Source of the DNA: Clostridium sp. AM33-3
GTDB taxonomy: Bacteria; Bacillota; Clostridia; Lachnospirales; Lachnospiraceae
NCBI RefSeq assembly: GCF_003480315.1
Contig: NZ_QUIV01000014.1
Coordinates: 51,322-86,690 of the forward strand
Direction of reading: 5' to 3'
DNA length: 35,369 nt
Made by a program: the position numbers and the translations under genes. Shown here piece by piece: positions 1-7,842 of this stretch. The notes below the pieces were generated by a model, which worked only from the letters and a program-made list of their open reading frames with translations, made no database searches and had not been told where the DNA came from. Each line of letters opens with the position of its first letter. Position 1 is the first letter of the stretch.

Positions 1-161
1 CAGAATAAGCAGATGCTGTGAAATTTTGTACTTCATTCGCTCCGCCGCCTATTGCCAGACCTGCGAGCAAAACTCGCGTGCGCTGCACGCTCAGACAATG
101 CTCTCCGGTCTGGCGCTATGCTCGCTCATGAAGAAAATTCCAACGCATCTGCTGATTCTGC
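1..161. repeat. Large palindromic repeat element (MITE/REP-like), cut by the window edge
   Basis: The outer arms at 1-27 and 133-161 are imperfect reverse complements (cagaat-agcagatgc against gcatctgctgattctg). Inside them lies a second stem, GCCAGACC (54-61) with GGTCTGGC (107-114), that encloses two small hairpins: gcgag/ctcgc at 63-77 and gcgtgc/gcacgc at 76-90. The whole folds as a branched cruciform. No open reading frame here looks real. It resembles the intergenic palindromic repeats of clostridial genomes, but I cannot name a family, and the element may begin before base 1. Confidence 0.6.
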
Positions 162-210
162 AGGGTCTGACCGAACCTTCTGCTGTATTGGTTATTCTAC
201 GATAATAATA

Positions 211-289
211 AACGCAGCCAGAACGTTGCTGACGAAAGCCTGTAATCCAGCTTTTATCTGATAGTAGCGTTCTGGCTGCGTTTTCTTTT
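211..289 (+). terminator. Rho-independent terminator with a long loop
   Basis: AACGCAGCCAGAACG (211-225) pairs perfectly with CGTTCTGGCTGCGTT (268-282), and a T-rich run (ttcttttt) follows. The 42-nt loop is unusually long, so this may be an attenuator or the 3' end of a small RNA. The gene it would terminate lies outside the window or is absent. Confidence 0.55.
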
Positions 290-346
290 TATGGAAGAGT
301 TAATATGGCTGTAGCTACTATTTTTTGTAGCGAGGTCAATACAGCA

Positions 347-515
347 GGAAGTGATAGAGACCGCTTTCCGGGATTTTCAACATATCAGGTGTTTGCATCT
401 TGAGCACACACGTCCGAATGTGGCGGATGTTCATCCGACACAGGCGAACGCGTGTTAGGGAGAGCAAGCAAACAACGATATGTGAAAATAGAGGAAGGCG
501 GTCTCTTTCACTTCC
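347..515. repeat. Long imperfect inverted repeat, MITE-like
   Basis: The arm at 347-369 (ggaagtgatagagaccgc...) matches the reverse complement of 493-515 with two mismatches. Pairing continues inward through attttca/tgaaaat and acatat/atatgt for about 38 bp per arm. The centre carries a CGGATG-TT-CATCCG hairpin. The whole 169 bp can fold as one rod. No target duplication is evident. It could be a MITE or a structured RNA; it lies just downstream of fprA on the opposite strand. Confidence 0.55.
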
Positions 516-546
516 GGACCTTTATTCAGCTTTGTAACTCAAATTT

Positions 547-1704
547 TCATTTTAAGGCATCGGCCATTGCTTTCATGGCTTCTCTGGTATCATCATGCAC
601 AGCGGATTTGATGGTAACTACCTGCTCCAGTACATGCACATCTTTCATCGGCTCTAAGATACCGCGCATGATTTTTCCGGCTAACGGTGCCCAGGATCCG
701 TTCTCCATCAGACCTACAGTACGCTTCTGAAAATTCTTGGATTTTAAGTGCAGCAGGAACTCTTCCATGCATGGGAATACACCACCGTCATAGGTTGCTG
801 CTGCCAGCACCATGCGGTCATAATAAAATGCCTTGCGCACAGCCAGGGAAACATCGGTGCGGGATAAGTCAAACACCTCGACCTCCTCACCGTTTGCACG
901 GAGCAGCTCTGCCATCTCTTCTGCTGCCTGTGCAGTGTTGCCGTGAATAGACGCGTATGCTACCATCACACCGTGCTTCTCCGGCTGATAGGTGCTCCAG
1001 GTCTGATATTTATCAATGTAGTAGCCCAGGTTTTCTTTTAAGATCGGTCCGTGCAGCGGGCAGATCATCCGGATATCCAGTCCGGAAGCCTTCTTTAACA
1101 GTCCCTGTACCTGCACGCCGTACTTGCCTACAATATTTAAGTAGTAACGTGCAGCCTCCTCTGCCCACTCTTCTTCTGCATCCAGCGCGCCAAACTTTCC
1201 GAAGCCGTCTGCGGAAAACAGAATCTTTTCGCTCTGCTCGTAAGTTACCATAACCTCCGGCCAGTGCACCATCGGTGCCATAAAAAACTGCAACGTATGA
1301 CTGCCAAGGCTTAAGGTCTCACCTTCTTTTACAAGCACCTTACGCTCAGTCAGATCCATCTCAAAAAACTGGCCCATCATAGCAAAGGTCTTTGCGTTTC
1401 CCACAATTTTTGTTTCCGGATAACGCTCTGCAAAGTTTTTGATGTTTGCCGCATGGTCAGGCTCCATATGAGACACAACCAGATAATCCGGTTTCCGGTC
1501 ACCAAGCTCCCTGGCAAGATTTTCAAACCAGGTATCGGTTGCGCGTTTGTCAACGGTATCCATCACCGCAACCTTTTCATCCAGGATCACATAGGAGTTA
1601 TAGCTGACTCCATTCGGAATCGGATACTGGCTCTCAAAAATATCCAGTGTTTTATCATCTGCTCCCACATATAAAATAGAATCTGAAATATACATATCAC
1701 GCAT
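547..1704 (-). CDS. fprA: FprA-type flavodiiron protein (oxygen/NO reductase)
   Basis: A 385-residue class A flavodiiron protein. It has an N-terminal metallo-beta-lactamase domain (about 1-245) followed by a flavodoxin domain (about 246-385). The di-iron ligands are visible: H79-x-E81-x-D83-H84, H147, D166 and H218. The flavodoxin loop A-S-I-H-G-N-T-A (about 251-258) should bind FMN phosphate. In anaerobes this family reduces O2 to water or NO to N2O in the cytoplasm, with electrons from rubredoxin or a flavoprotein. Length is normal for the core enzyme, with no C-terminal rubredoxin or NADH domain. The start is supported by AGGAGG ten bases upstream. It is last in a minus-strand series after the receiver protein, and has its own promoter-like signal at 1746-1774. 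Confidence 0.93.
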   Translation of the reverse strand: MRDMYISDSILYVGADDKTLDIFESQYPIPNGVSYNSYVILDEKVAVMDTVDKRATDTWFENLARELGDRKPDYLVVSHMEPDHAANIKNFAERYPETKIVGNAKTFAMMGQFFEMDLTERKVLVKEGETLSLGSHTLQFFMAPMVHWPEVMVTYEQSEKILFSADGFGKFGALDAEEEWAEEAARYYLNIVGKYGVQVQGLLKKASGLDIRMICPLHGPILKENLGYYIDKYQTWSTYQPEKHGVMVAYASIHGNTAQAAEEMAELLRANGEEVEVFDLSRTDVSLAVRKAFYYDRMVLAAATYDGGVFPCMEEFLLHLKSKNFQKRTVGLMENGSWAPLAGKIMRGILEPMKDVHVLEQVVTIKSAVHDDTREAMKAMADALK

Positions 1705-1745
1705 TGTAGTAGTTCCTCCTGTCTTTCTGTCGTCACAATGTCTTT

Positions 1746-1774
1746 ATTATAATGCCCTTAAAAACTGCCGTCAA
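1746..1774 (-). promoter_or_regulatory. Probable promoter of fprA
   Basis: On the minus strand TTGACG (1774-1769) and TATAAT (1751-1746) are separated by exactly 17 bp. They overlap the 3' end of the receiver gene and lie about 40 bp ahead of the fprA start, so fprA can be transcribed independently of the genes upstream. Confidence 0.65.
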
Positions 1775-2147
1775 CGCCATTTTCCGACTCTCTTCGGTAT
1801 CGCTCTACCATTTTCATGATATCCTGTTTCGTGTACGGTTTTTCTATGAATCCGTATGCCTGAATTTTCCATGCCTCCAGAGAAAAACCCGGAATACTGG
1901 ACATCAGCACTACCGCCGGAGCATTTTTCAGTTTCTGCAGTTCTTTTGCCAGACTGATACCACTGATATCCGGCATCACAATATCCGTAAATACCATATC
2001 CACCGGATTCTCCTTCACAAATTCCACTACAGCCACTGCTTCTTCGAAACTTCCAAGCAGACTGACCTCAGCCATATTGCGGAAAATCCCCTCAATTTTT
2101 TCCAGAAGTTCCGGTGCATTATCCACCGCAACTACATTTACAGCCAT
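1758..2147 (-). CDS. Stand-alone CheY-like receiver protein
   Basis: A 129-residue protein that is only a response-regulator receiver domain. The family features are present: acidic residue D9 in the first loop (one Asp followed by Asn rather than the usual pair), phosphoacceptor D55 in F-T-D-I-V-M-P, S83/S84 after beta-4, and K103 in I-E-K-P. No output domain follows, so it would act by protein contact or as a phosphorelay step. GGAGGG precedes the start. It sits 25 bp after dus and 50 bp ahead of fprA. No histidine kinase is in the window, so its partner is unknown. Confidence 0.85.
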   Translation of the reverse strand: MAVNVVAVDNAPELLEKIEGIFRNMAEVSLLGSFEEAVAVVEFVKENPVDMVFTDIVMPDISGISLAKELQKLKNAPAVVLMSSIPGFSLEAWKIQAYGFIEKPYTKQDIMKMVERYRRESENGVDGSF

Positions 2148-2172
2148 GCTCTCCCTCCATTCGCAGCAACAC

Positions 2173-3141
2173 TCACCCCCGTTTCTTCCAGCCTGGAAAA
2201 TATGGCTGGGCGCACACCGGCTTTTCCGCCAGAAGACATTCCACTGCTGCCCTGTATTCTTCCATCTTCTGTGCCTTGCGTATCTTTTTCATCAGTTTCG
2301 TGCTGTCTTCAAACGCTTCTCCCAGATAGGTCCATAGTTCCTTCATCTTAAATAAAACATTTTTATCTCCCGGTATAGCTCTCCGGTATCCTTCTAGCAC
2401 ATCCTCATGAAAAGCACGAATCCGTTCTGCAGTAAAAGGTGTCTCCTCTGTCAGGGAAGGATTCGTTAAAAGGCCGCGGCCAAGCATGACCGCTTCCACA
2501 CCCGGATACTGATTCCGGAAATTTCTGATATCCTCCCGGCTAAACAGATCTCCGTTATAAAAAACCGGGTTCCGGCTTTCTCTCACCGCAAGATCAAACG
2601 CGTCCATGCGCGGATGATTCTTATAATAATCTGTCTGAACCCGCGGATGCACAATCAGATTTTTGAGCGGATACCTGTTATAAATAGAAAGAAGTTCTTC
2701 AAATTCTTGCGGATCTGTCTTCCCGATCCGTGTCTTAACAGACAGGTCCATGCCAAGCCCGCAGATTCCCTCACTGACCTGATAGAGAAACTCATCCAGC
2801 TCCATCGGATATTCCAGGAAGCCGGACCCCCGCTTTTTTGCTACTACCGTTCCAGACGGACACCCCAGATTCAGATTCACTTCCATATAGCCAAGCTCTT
2901 TCAGGCGCTTAGCAGCCCACAGAAAATCATCTGCCTTATTTGTCAGGATCTGTGGAATGAGAGGAATACCCTTGTTATGCTCCGGAATCACATCGTTCAG
3001 TTCTCTCGGTGTAAGCTTACGGGTCTGATTCGGTGAGATAAATGGAGTGTAATATTCCTTGATGCCATGAAAATGCCGGTGATGGGCATTCCGGAACACA
3101 TAGCCGGTAATGCCCTCCATCGGCGCAAATAAATAATCCAT
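2173..3141 (-). CDS. dus: tRNA-dihydrouridine synthase
   Basis: A 322-residue Dus family flavoenzyme, which reduces specific uridines in the tRNA D-arm using FMN and NADPH. The N terminus L-F-A-P-M-E-G-I-T begins the TIM barrel. The signature N-L-G-C-P-S-G places the catalytic Cys at 94, and N-G-D (PVFYNGDLFS) is a typical FMN-side loop. The C-terminal helical domain (about 245-310) is present, and length is normal. It lies 40 bp downstream of the GntR gene and 25 bp upstream of the receiver gene, so these are probably co-transcribed. Which uridine it modifies cannot be told from sequence alone. Confidence 0.92.
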   Translation of the reverse strand: MDYLFAPMEGITGYVFRNAHHRHFHGIKEYYTPFISPNQTRKLTPRELNDVIPEHNKGIPLIPQILTNKADDFLWAAKRLKELGYMEVNLNLGCPSGTVVAKKRGSGFLEYPMELDEFLYQVSEGICGLGMDLSVKTRIGKTDPQEFEELLSIYNRYPLKNLIVHPRVQTDYYKNHPRMDAFDLAVRESRNPVFYNGDLFSREDIRNFRNQYPGVEAVMLGRGLLTNPSLTEETPFTAERIRAFHEDVLEGYRRAIPGDKNVLFKMKELWTYLGEAFEDSTKLMKKIRKAQKMEEYRAAVECLLAEKPVCAQPYFPGWKKRG

Positions 3142-3181
3142 ATTCTTCTGCCTTCCTTCACATTTTCAGCATAAATCCTTC

Positions 3182-3850
3182 CTAGCAGAGGCTGAAGCCC
3201 ACACATTCCACCTTATCCGCCACCAGAGATTCACAAATCGGCAGCTTCTCAATATCTGCCCGAAGCAGCGTGGAGGCTGTGCGGAAATCTCCCTGCTCCA
3301 GATAATCCAGTAAAGCAAAATGCAGGTCCGCAGCCATGTAACAGTTTTTCATCGTTTCCAGAAAGTATATCGTCTGCCGGTCTATACTCTCCAGCAGATA
3401 ATGAAGCGCCACTTCATTTTTGTAAGTCATAAACAAGGTTTCATGGAACTCCCGGTTCAGTTTCCAGTATTCCATAAAGCTGCGGCTTTCCCCTCCGTTC
3501 TCATATTCCTGACACAGAGTGCGCAGCTCCCGGATCCGGTCTTTCGTTACCATATCATGATAACGTTCCAGAAATGAGCATTCCATCACAGTCCGGAAAT
3601 TGATGATATCCCGCAGCTCTTCCTGCGCCGGTTTCCGTATACGATAGCCATGGCGTGGCGTACTGGCAATAATCCGGTCACTGCGAAGCTGCATCAGTGC
3701 CTCGCGCACCGGCGCACGGCTGACCTGATACTTTTCCATCAGACTCTTTTCTGTCAGAAACTCATCGAAAGAGAACTCATTATTCATAATTCCGGCAAAT
3801 ATTTTATTATAGATCTGATCTTTGATGCTGTCTTCTTTTTTTCTTTTCAC
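3182..3850 (-). CDS. GntR-family (FadR/FCD type) transcriptional regulator
   Basis: A 222-residue regulator. It has an N-terminal winged helix (about 1-75; S-R-A-P-V-R-E-A-L-M-Q-L is the classic GntR recognition region) and an all-helical FCD effector domain (about 80-215). Members normally bind a small carboxylate and repress neighbouring catabolic or transport genes. The start codon is GTG, with AAAGG just upstream. It is divergent from the split transporter gene. The shared 314-bp intergenic region holds dyads that would suit its operator (3959-4016), so it most likely controls the transporter-SDR-hydrolase locus. Its ligand is unknown. Confidence 0.88.
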   Translation of the reverse strand: MKRKKEDSIKDQIYNKIFAGIMNNEFSFDEFLTEKSLMEKYQVSRAPVREALMQLRSDRIIASTPRHGYRIRKPAQEELRDIINFRTVMECSFLERYHDMVTKDRIRELRTLCQEYENGGESRSFMEYWKLNREFHETLFMTYKNEVALHYLLESIDRQTIYFLETMKNCYMAADLHFALLDYLEQGDFRTASTLLRADIEKLPICESLVADKVECVGFSLC

Positions 3851-3958
3851 TTTCCCAAACCTTTCCAGTTCCTATTCTGATACTTCCCATGCTATTTCAC
3901 TATAATCATATCACAGTTTTTTTATTTTTCCAAATTATAAATTTCATAGGACGCAATT

Positions 3959-4016
3959 TGGTGGAATTTACCACTGCACTGGAATTTAAAATTTCAAGTC
4001 AGCACTGTAAACAGTG
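3959..4016. promoter_or_regulatory. Candidate GntR operator dyads
   Basis: Two symmetric elements lie in the divergent GntR/transporter intergenic region: TGGT-N7-ACCA at 3959-3973, which fits the TGGT/ACCA half-sites of FadR-type operators, and CACTG-TAAA-CAGTG at 4003-4016. A further AT-rich dyad (gaattt-aaa-atttc) lies between them. All are upstream of the transporter promoter. Assignment to the adjacent regulator is inference. Confidence 0.45.
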
Positions 4017-4084
4017 TGTGTGGACAGTAACAACGTTGTAAGATGACATCCAAAACGATTATGATTTTATTTTCACAATATATC

Positions 4085-4113
4085 TTGCATTCCGGATCGC
4101 GCTGTGATATGAT
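4085..4113 (+). promoter_or_regulatory. Probable promoter of the transporter/SDR/hydrolase locus
   Basis: TTGCAT (4085-4090) and TATGAT (4108-4113) are spaced by 17 bp and lie about 50 bp upstream of the transporter start. The prophage now separates this promoter from the second half of the operon. Confidence 0.6.
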
Positions 4114-4164
4114 TACAGTATCTTACAAATGCGTAAGCAAATAAAAGAAAAGAGGGGTTTTGTT

Positions 4165-5058
4165 ATGAACGAGCAAAAGCAATCAAAACGTTGGATTGGC
4201 TACCTGCTGTTAGCAGTCATGGCTGCTGCATTCCTGTACCGTGGTGTCTATCAGGTTGCCACAGGTAAGGCACAGTGGGATGTTCAGACTGCATTCTTAA
4301 CCATGCTGATTCTGGTTATCATCGGTGAAGTCATTTCAACAGCAACCAAAGCATTCGTGCCGTCTATGTTCATTACCGCAGTCCTGTTTGTCCTCGGTTT
4401 CTGGACTTATCTTCCAACCGACATCCTGCAGCAGGCCGGTATTGCTTCCAACCTCCCTACCTTCCTGGTTATGATGATGGTTGTCCACTTAGGAACCATG
4501 CTGGATATCCAGGAGCTGATCGATCAGTGGAAAACCGTAGTGGTTACCCTGGCCGGCATGTTAGGTATCCTGGTTGTTATCCTTACGGTAGGAACCGTGA
4601 TCCTTGGTAAGGAAACCGCAGCAGTTGCAGCACCTCCGTTAACCGGTGGTTTCGTAGCTGCCATGATGATGCAGTCTGTTGCTCCGACTGAGCATCTGGC
4701 AATCCTGGCCATGGCCGTATACGTACTGCAGGGCTTTGTTGGATATCCGCTCACCAGCATCTGCTTAAAGAAGGAAGGCTATTCCGTATTAAAGCAATAC
4801 CGTCAGGGAACCTGGAAAGCTGCAGCTGTAAAAGCAAAAGCAGATACCGATTCCGCAAAGAACTATCTGTTCCCACAGATCCCGGACAAGTACAAGAGTG
4901 ACTTTACCTACCTGTTCACCATGGTCATCCTTACCGTTATGTCCGGTTACCTGGACAAACTCAGCGGCGGCTATATCTCAAAATTTGTGTGGGCTCTGAT
5001 CCTCGGCGTATTCGCAACAGCAATGGGATTCATGGTAAATGTCAAGAATAATATGTAA
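4165..5058 (+). pseudogene. 5' part of a membrane transporter gene, interrupted by the prophage
   Basis: Residues 1-286 of a polytopic membrane protein. The start at 4165 is chosen over an upstream ATG because AGAGGGG lies 7 bp before it. Several hydrophobic segments are followed by a conserved P-P-L-T-G-G-F-V-A-A loop and later by a charged cytoplasmic loop. The fold suggests a sodium- or proton-coupled anion transporter of the ion-transporter superfamily (GltS or 2-hydroxycarboxylate-carrier-like, with G-G re-entrant motifs). I do not recognise the exact family. The reading frame enters the phage at 5034 and ends after a few phage-encoded residues (V-N-V-K-N-N-M). The rest of the gene is at 19547-19978. 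Rejoining gives 429 residues. Confidence 0.8.
5019..5033. other. attL: left copy of the 15-bp attachment repeat
   Basis: AGCAATGGGATTCAT, identical to 19543-19557. The bases on either side differ between the copies, so the identity is exactly 15 bp. It lies inside the transporter frame (codons for M-G-F). Confidence 0.85.
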
Positions 5059-5061
5059 AAA

Positions 5062-5138
5062 ATAGCAAAACTGGCATATTGCACAAATATAGGCTGATAT
5101 CAATGCGATATATGGTCTGTATTTGTGCATTTTGCTAT
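5062..5138. repeat. Inverted repeat just inside attL
   Basis: ATAGCAAAA (5062-5070) with TTTTGCTAT (5130-5138), and inside it TGCACAAATA (5080-5089) with TATTTGTGCA (5120-5129). This two-part stem begins 29 bp inside the left junction and may be a recombinase-binding site or terminal structure. Confidence 0.55.
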
Positions 5139-5150
5139 ATCAAAGAAAAA

Positions 5151-5168
5151 TATCCAAACGTTTGGACA
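5151..5168. repeat. Phage palindrome copy 1
   Basis: TATCCAAACGTTTGGACA, with one base different from consensus. It is the copy closest to the left end, between the terminal hairpin and the transposase 3' end. Confidence 0.9.
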
Positions 5169-5237
5169 TTTTTGAGACGCGAAAACTTATTTTTAGGTAT
5201 GGAAAACAGACGTACACGGGGTACGCCTTTTTCATTT

Positions 5238-5255
5238 TGTCCAAACGTTTGGACA
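5238..5255. repeat. Phage palindrome copy 2
   Basis: TGTCCAAACGTTTGGACA, perfect consensus. It lies 7 bp beyond the transposase stop codon and is preceded by a CGTAC-acggg-GTACG hairpin (5211-5225). Confidence 0.9.
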
Positions 5256-5262
5256 AAATCAG

Positions 5263-6303
5263 CTATGCAAGTTCCTGTTCCCTCATTTCACGCGAGGACA
5301 GACCGCCAAACATCGGTCGCGGATAATCATTCATCCAGTCCTGTATATACTCCAAATCTTCTTCGCTATAATTCGCAATATCCGCGCCTTTTGGAATATG
5401 CCGCCGTACCATCTTATTAAGGTTCTCGTTACTGCCACGTTCAAAACTGCAATAAGGGTGACAGTAGTAAGCTACCGTGCGTTGTACTCCCGGAACGAGA
5501 GAAGAACGCTCAACGCCTATCTGGTCGAGAAATTCTGTACCATTATCCATTGTGATGGTCTTAAATGTGGTGCGGAAATTTTCGTAGCCATAGGCATGTT
5601 CCAGATTGTCAAGGACACGTACTACACTAAGTTGTGATTTATCCGGGATTTTGAAAATATATTCAAACCGGGTCTTACGCTCTGTCAAAACAAGCAGACA
5701 GTCTTTGTTGCCGCCTTGACAGCCCACAACGGTATCCATTTCCCAATGCCCGTAATCATTGCGGCTCATTATCTCTTTTGCGCGTTCCTCAATACTGCGG
5801 CCTTTCACATTGTTCAGTGATATCTTTGATATTTTCCGCATATTTCGTTTCTTGCGTTTCGAACGCACTGGAAGATTTTTATTTGTGATATTCAAAAACA
5901 TTCCCTTATCAACATAGTTGTACAGGGTGTTAAGGCAGACTTCCGTCTTAAATTTAAGGCCGTGCTTTTTGATGTGGAGAAGAACGGCTTCTGGGGAATA
6001 CTTTCTTTCCAGAATCAAGGTTTCCACAAAGCGGATAAATTCAAGGTCGTTACCGACTTTTGGCTCTCTGCCTTTTTCTGCCTTGTTGCGGTCTGCTATG
6101 GCCTGCCCTGTATCTGCACAGTATTTCTTGTATCTCCGAAGTTCAGAATCCATCATTTCTATTGTACCGCGTTTAATCTCGCGGTAGATGGTCTGGTAAT
6201 GCCGTCCCAACAGGACGGATATTTCTTTGATGCTCTTTTTATCATTTCGATATGCTTCGATAGCGTATCGTTCCCGTTCTGTTAAATCATATCTCTTTCC
6301 CAT
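5263..6303 (-). CDS. IS30-family DDE transposase, probable integration enzyme
   Basis: A 346-residue transposase (start at 6303, nine bases after AGAGG; an ATG two codons earlier is too close to the ribosome site). It has an N-terminal helix-turn-helix (about 7-48, I-K-E-I-S-V-L-L-G-R-H-Y-Q-T-I-Y-R-E-I) and a DDE catalytic domain. The acidic residues are about D190 (E-M-D-T-V-V-G), D253 (T-M-D-N-G-T-E-F) and E293 (R-G-S-N-E-N-L-N), all in normal IS30 context and length. I see no IS30-type terminal repeats flanking the gene alone, so it looks like part of the phage rather than a separate IS. Some inoviruses are known to carry transposases in place of integrases. How an IS30 enzyme would give a 15-bp junction identity is unclear. 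Confidence 0.9.
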   Translation of the reverse strand: MGKRYDLTERERYAIEAYRNDKKSIKEISVLLGRHYQTIYREIKRGTIEMMDSELRRYKKYCADTGQAIADRNKAEKGREPKVGNDLEFIRFVETLILERKYSPEAVLLHIKKHGLKFKTEVCLNTLYNYVDKGMFLNITNKNLPVRSKRKKRNMRKISKISLNNVKGRSIEERAKEIMSRNDYGHWEMDTVVGCQGGNKDCLLVLTERKTRFEYIFKIPDKSQLSVVRVLDNLEHAYGYENFRTTFKTITMDNGTEFLDQIGVERSSLVPGVQRTVAYYCHPYCSFERGSNENLNKMVRRHIPKGADIANYSEEDLEYIQDWMNDYPRPMFGGLSSREMREQELA

Positions 6304-6337
6304 ACTCATACACCTCTTTTGTAAGTTACTTTAGGGT

Positions 6338-6410
6338 ACGCCAAAAACGGGGCGCGTGTAAAGTGTAAAATGTACGCAAAGCGCACTTGACACGCACCCG
6401 CTTTTGGCGT
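6338..6410. repeat. 28-bp inverted repeat upstream of the transposase
   Basis: The arms at 6338-6365 (acgccaaaaacgggg...) and 6384-6410 (...cccgcttttggcgt) are reverse complements apart from about three mismatches and one gap. The loop is 18 nt. The structure sits in the transposase 5' region and could be an operator, an origin hairpin or a recombinase site. Confidence 0.65.
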
Positions 6411-6426
6411 GTTCTAATATAGTTCT

Positions 6427-6550
6427 CCCAACTCAAGGCCGTTCACCGAAGCCCACGACAAGAGCCGCTTCCTCACTCCTGTCATTAGATCATGCTGCGC
6501 ATGGCCTAACAACATGAGTGAGAGGGTGGCTCTTTTCCAACCGGGCCGAG
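6427..6550. repeat. Structured noncoding unit A (124 bp)
   Basis: It begins CCCAACTCAAGGCCGTTCAC and ends CCAACCGGGCCGAG, the same ends as unit B. The ends can pair (CTC..GGCC.GTT with AACCGGGCCGAG). The middle differs in sequence from unit B but forms its own stem (gagcc...ctcactc with gagtgag...ggctc). The pattern points to selection on folding rather than coding. Confidence 0.65.
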
Positions 6551-6555
6551 GATAG

Positions 6556-6678
6556 CCCAACTCAAGGCCGTTCACTAAAGCCCCGTAAGGAGTCCTCTTT
6601 TGCTTCTGGCCTGTAAATCATTGATACGATTTTCAGACCAGTGCGCTAATACGGGACTCCTACTCCAACCGGGCCGAG
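6556..6678. repeat. Structured noncoding unit B (123 bp)
   Basis: A tandem partner of unit A with the same 5' and 3' ends. Its own central stem is GGAGTCC/GGACTCC with an inner ctggcctg/cagaccag pairing. The covarying centre with conserved ends suggests a duplicated hairpin used as single-stranded DNA or RNA. Confidence 0.65.
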
Positions 6679-7375
6679 AAAAGACGCGTTACCGCGTCAC
6701 CCACTCTCATTGCCGAGTCACGCGTAGCGCCCAACTTCGTCACCCACTCTGGCTAGCCTCCGGCGGCCGTTTCCCATCTTTCTTATTGCGTCTTCGTCAA
6801 CTACGACTGCACGGAACACCCACACCCACCGGGTTTCCTCAGACGGCAAAACCCGGTGCGACCACAACGGTATCGCGATGAAGAAACTCTTTTGCAACCA
6901 TAACTGCTCATATCTACCGATACGGTTCTGAAATCCTTTCTACAGCATACCGATTTCTGTTTTACGTTTCTTTCCATACTTTCCGACTATTGCATGATAA
7001 TTTTTGCCGATACCATACAGCTTCATATTCACTAATCCGGGACGTTAAATTCATCTTAGGTACAGGAAGAAGATTTCATGAGAATATCTGTAAGTAGGAA
7101 AATCACGAAAACAGCAAACGGTATGACTTCCGAAAGAATTTCGGAACCGTTCGCTACGATATTACGCCGTTAGGTTACTATAGGTTTCTTCTGGCTACTA
7201 CCTTTGCGGTCAGCTAGGTTTTGCCAAGCTAAGAAAGAATATGTTTACCGCAGAGACAATAAATTGTTTCTGCGGTAAAAGAAGAATGATTCTTATGAAA
7301 TTAAAGGTTATAAGAAGATAGGATGAATACTTTTTGTGATAAGAGGTTTATTGCAGTATGGATAGGGAATGATTT
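6679..7375. other. Noncoding part of the phage intergenic region with hairpins
   Basis: I find no convincing gene in these 697 bp. It contains the repeated phrase cgtcacccactct (two copies near 6693-6750). It also holds AACGG..TTCCGAAA-gaa-TTTCGGAA..CCGTT (7118-7151), and a 17-bp stem tttaccgcaga.acaat / attgt.tctgcggtaaa (7244-7260 with 7263-7279) followed by aagaat-g-attctt. By analogy with filamentous phages, such a region would hold replication origins and the packaging signal. That role is inference. Confidence 0.5.
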
Positions 7376-7393
7376 TGTCCAGACGTTTGGACA
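7376..7393. repeat. Phage palindrome copy 3
   Basis: TGTCCAGACGTTTGGACA, one substitution from consensus. It lies within the noncoding intergenic region, 17 bp before the composite repeat at 7411. Confidence 0.9.
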
Positions 7394-7410
7394 TTTTTAA
7401 GATTATTATG

Positions 7411-7452
7411 CCGTGTAAGCGTTGTCCACCCCTACGGGGATGTACGGGGGTC
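7411..7452. repeat. 41-42 bp composite repeat, copy 1
   Basis: It shares GCGTTGTCCACCC and flanking bases with 14038-14078 (about 90% identity, one gap). Each copy lies a few bases after an 18-bp palindrome, and each holds a CCCY-TA-CGGG mini-hairpin. The copies are 6.6 kb apart in the phage. Confidence 0.7.
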
Positions 7453-7629
7453 GAAAGGCCGTACCGCCCAGAGGGCACCCGGTACTCAAAGTTTCCATGA
7501 TTTGCCACCGCTTGTGATTGACGGAAATCCGGGTATACCCCATATTTCCCAACCACACACCGCCGCGCTTTTCCGCTCCTTTCTGGACTTCCTTTATTTG
7601 TTGTCATGCCTTGTTACTTAGGTATCATA

Positions 7630-7776
7630 GCAGACTACTCGCGCCGGGAAAGGGGTAAAATGTACTCCAAAAATATTTTTTGAATTTTTACATGGTAGTA
7701 AATATGGTTTTAAGGTTAAAACGTAAAAATTAAAAAAATATTTTCTCCGCCCCTTTCCCTCTGTTCGCAGTCCGCT
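7630..7776. repeat. Long AT-rich inverted repeat upstream of the plus-strand gene cluster
   Basis: GGGAAAGGGG (7646-7655) pairs with CCCCTTTCCC (about 7750-7759). Inside it, an aaaaatattttttgaattt arm pairs with its near reverse complement at about 7723-7744. Outside it, the gcagact/agtccgc regions also pair. A TTGAAT (7680-7685) / TATGGT (7703-7708) pair with 17-bp spacing lies in the arm and loop. This could be the promoter of the plus-strand cluster, an origin, or both. Confidence 0.55.
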
Positions 7777-7842
7777 AAAAGCAGATACCGTAACAAAGCA
7801 CATTGACAACTAAATAAAGAAAATCCAGAAAGGGGCTACAAA

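Noticed and set aside
452..730. Plus-strand frame overlapping the 3' end of fprA
   Set aside because: Antisense shadow of fprA that also crosses the long palindrome; no ribosome site.
5019..5033. Attachment repeat as a dif/XerCD site
   Set aside because: AGCAATGGGATTCAT lacks the two 11-bp XerC/XerD arms with 6-bp centre; nearby AT-rich bases only weakly resemble one arm.
5151..6420. The IS30 transposase as a separate insertion sequence inside the phage
   Set aside because: No matching terminal inverted repeats or short target duplication were found around the gene alone; it ends close to the element border.
7308..7607. Open frame of 99 codons on the minus strand in the phage noncoding region
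   Set aside because: It runs through a palindrome copy and the 41-bp repeat, has no ribosome site and lies in a hairpin-rich stretch; treated as noncoding.
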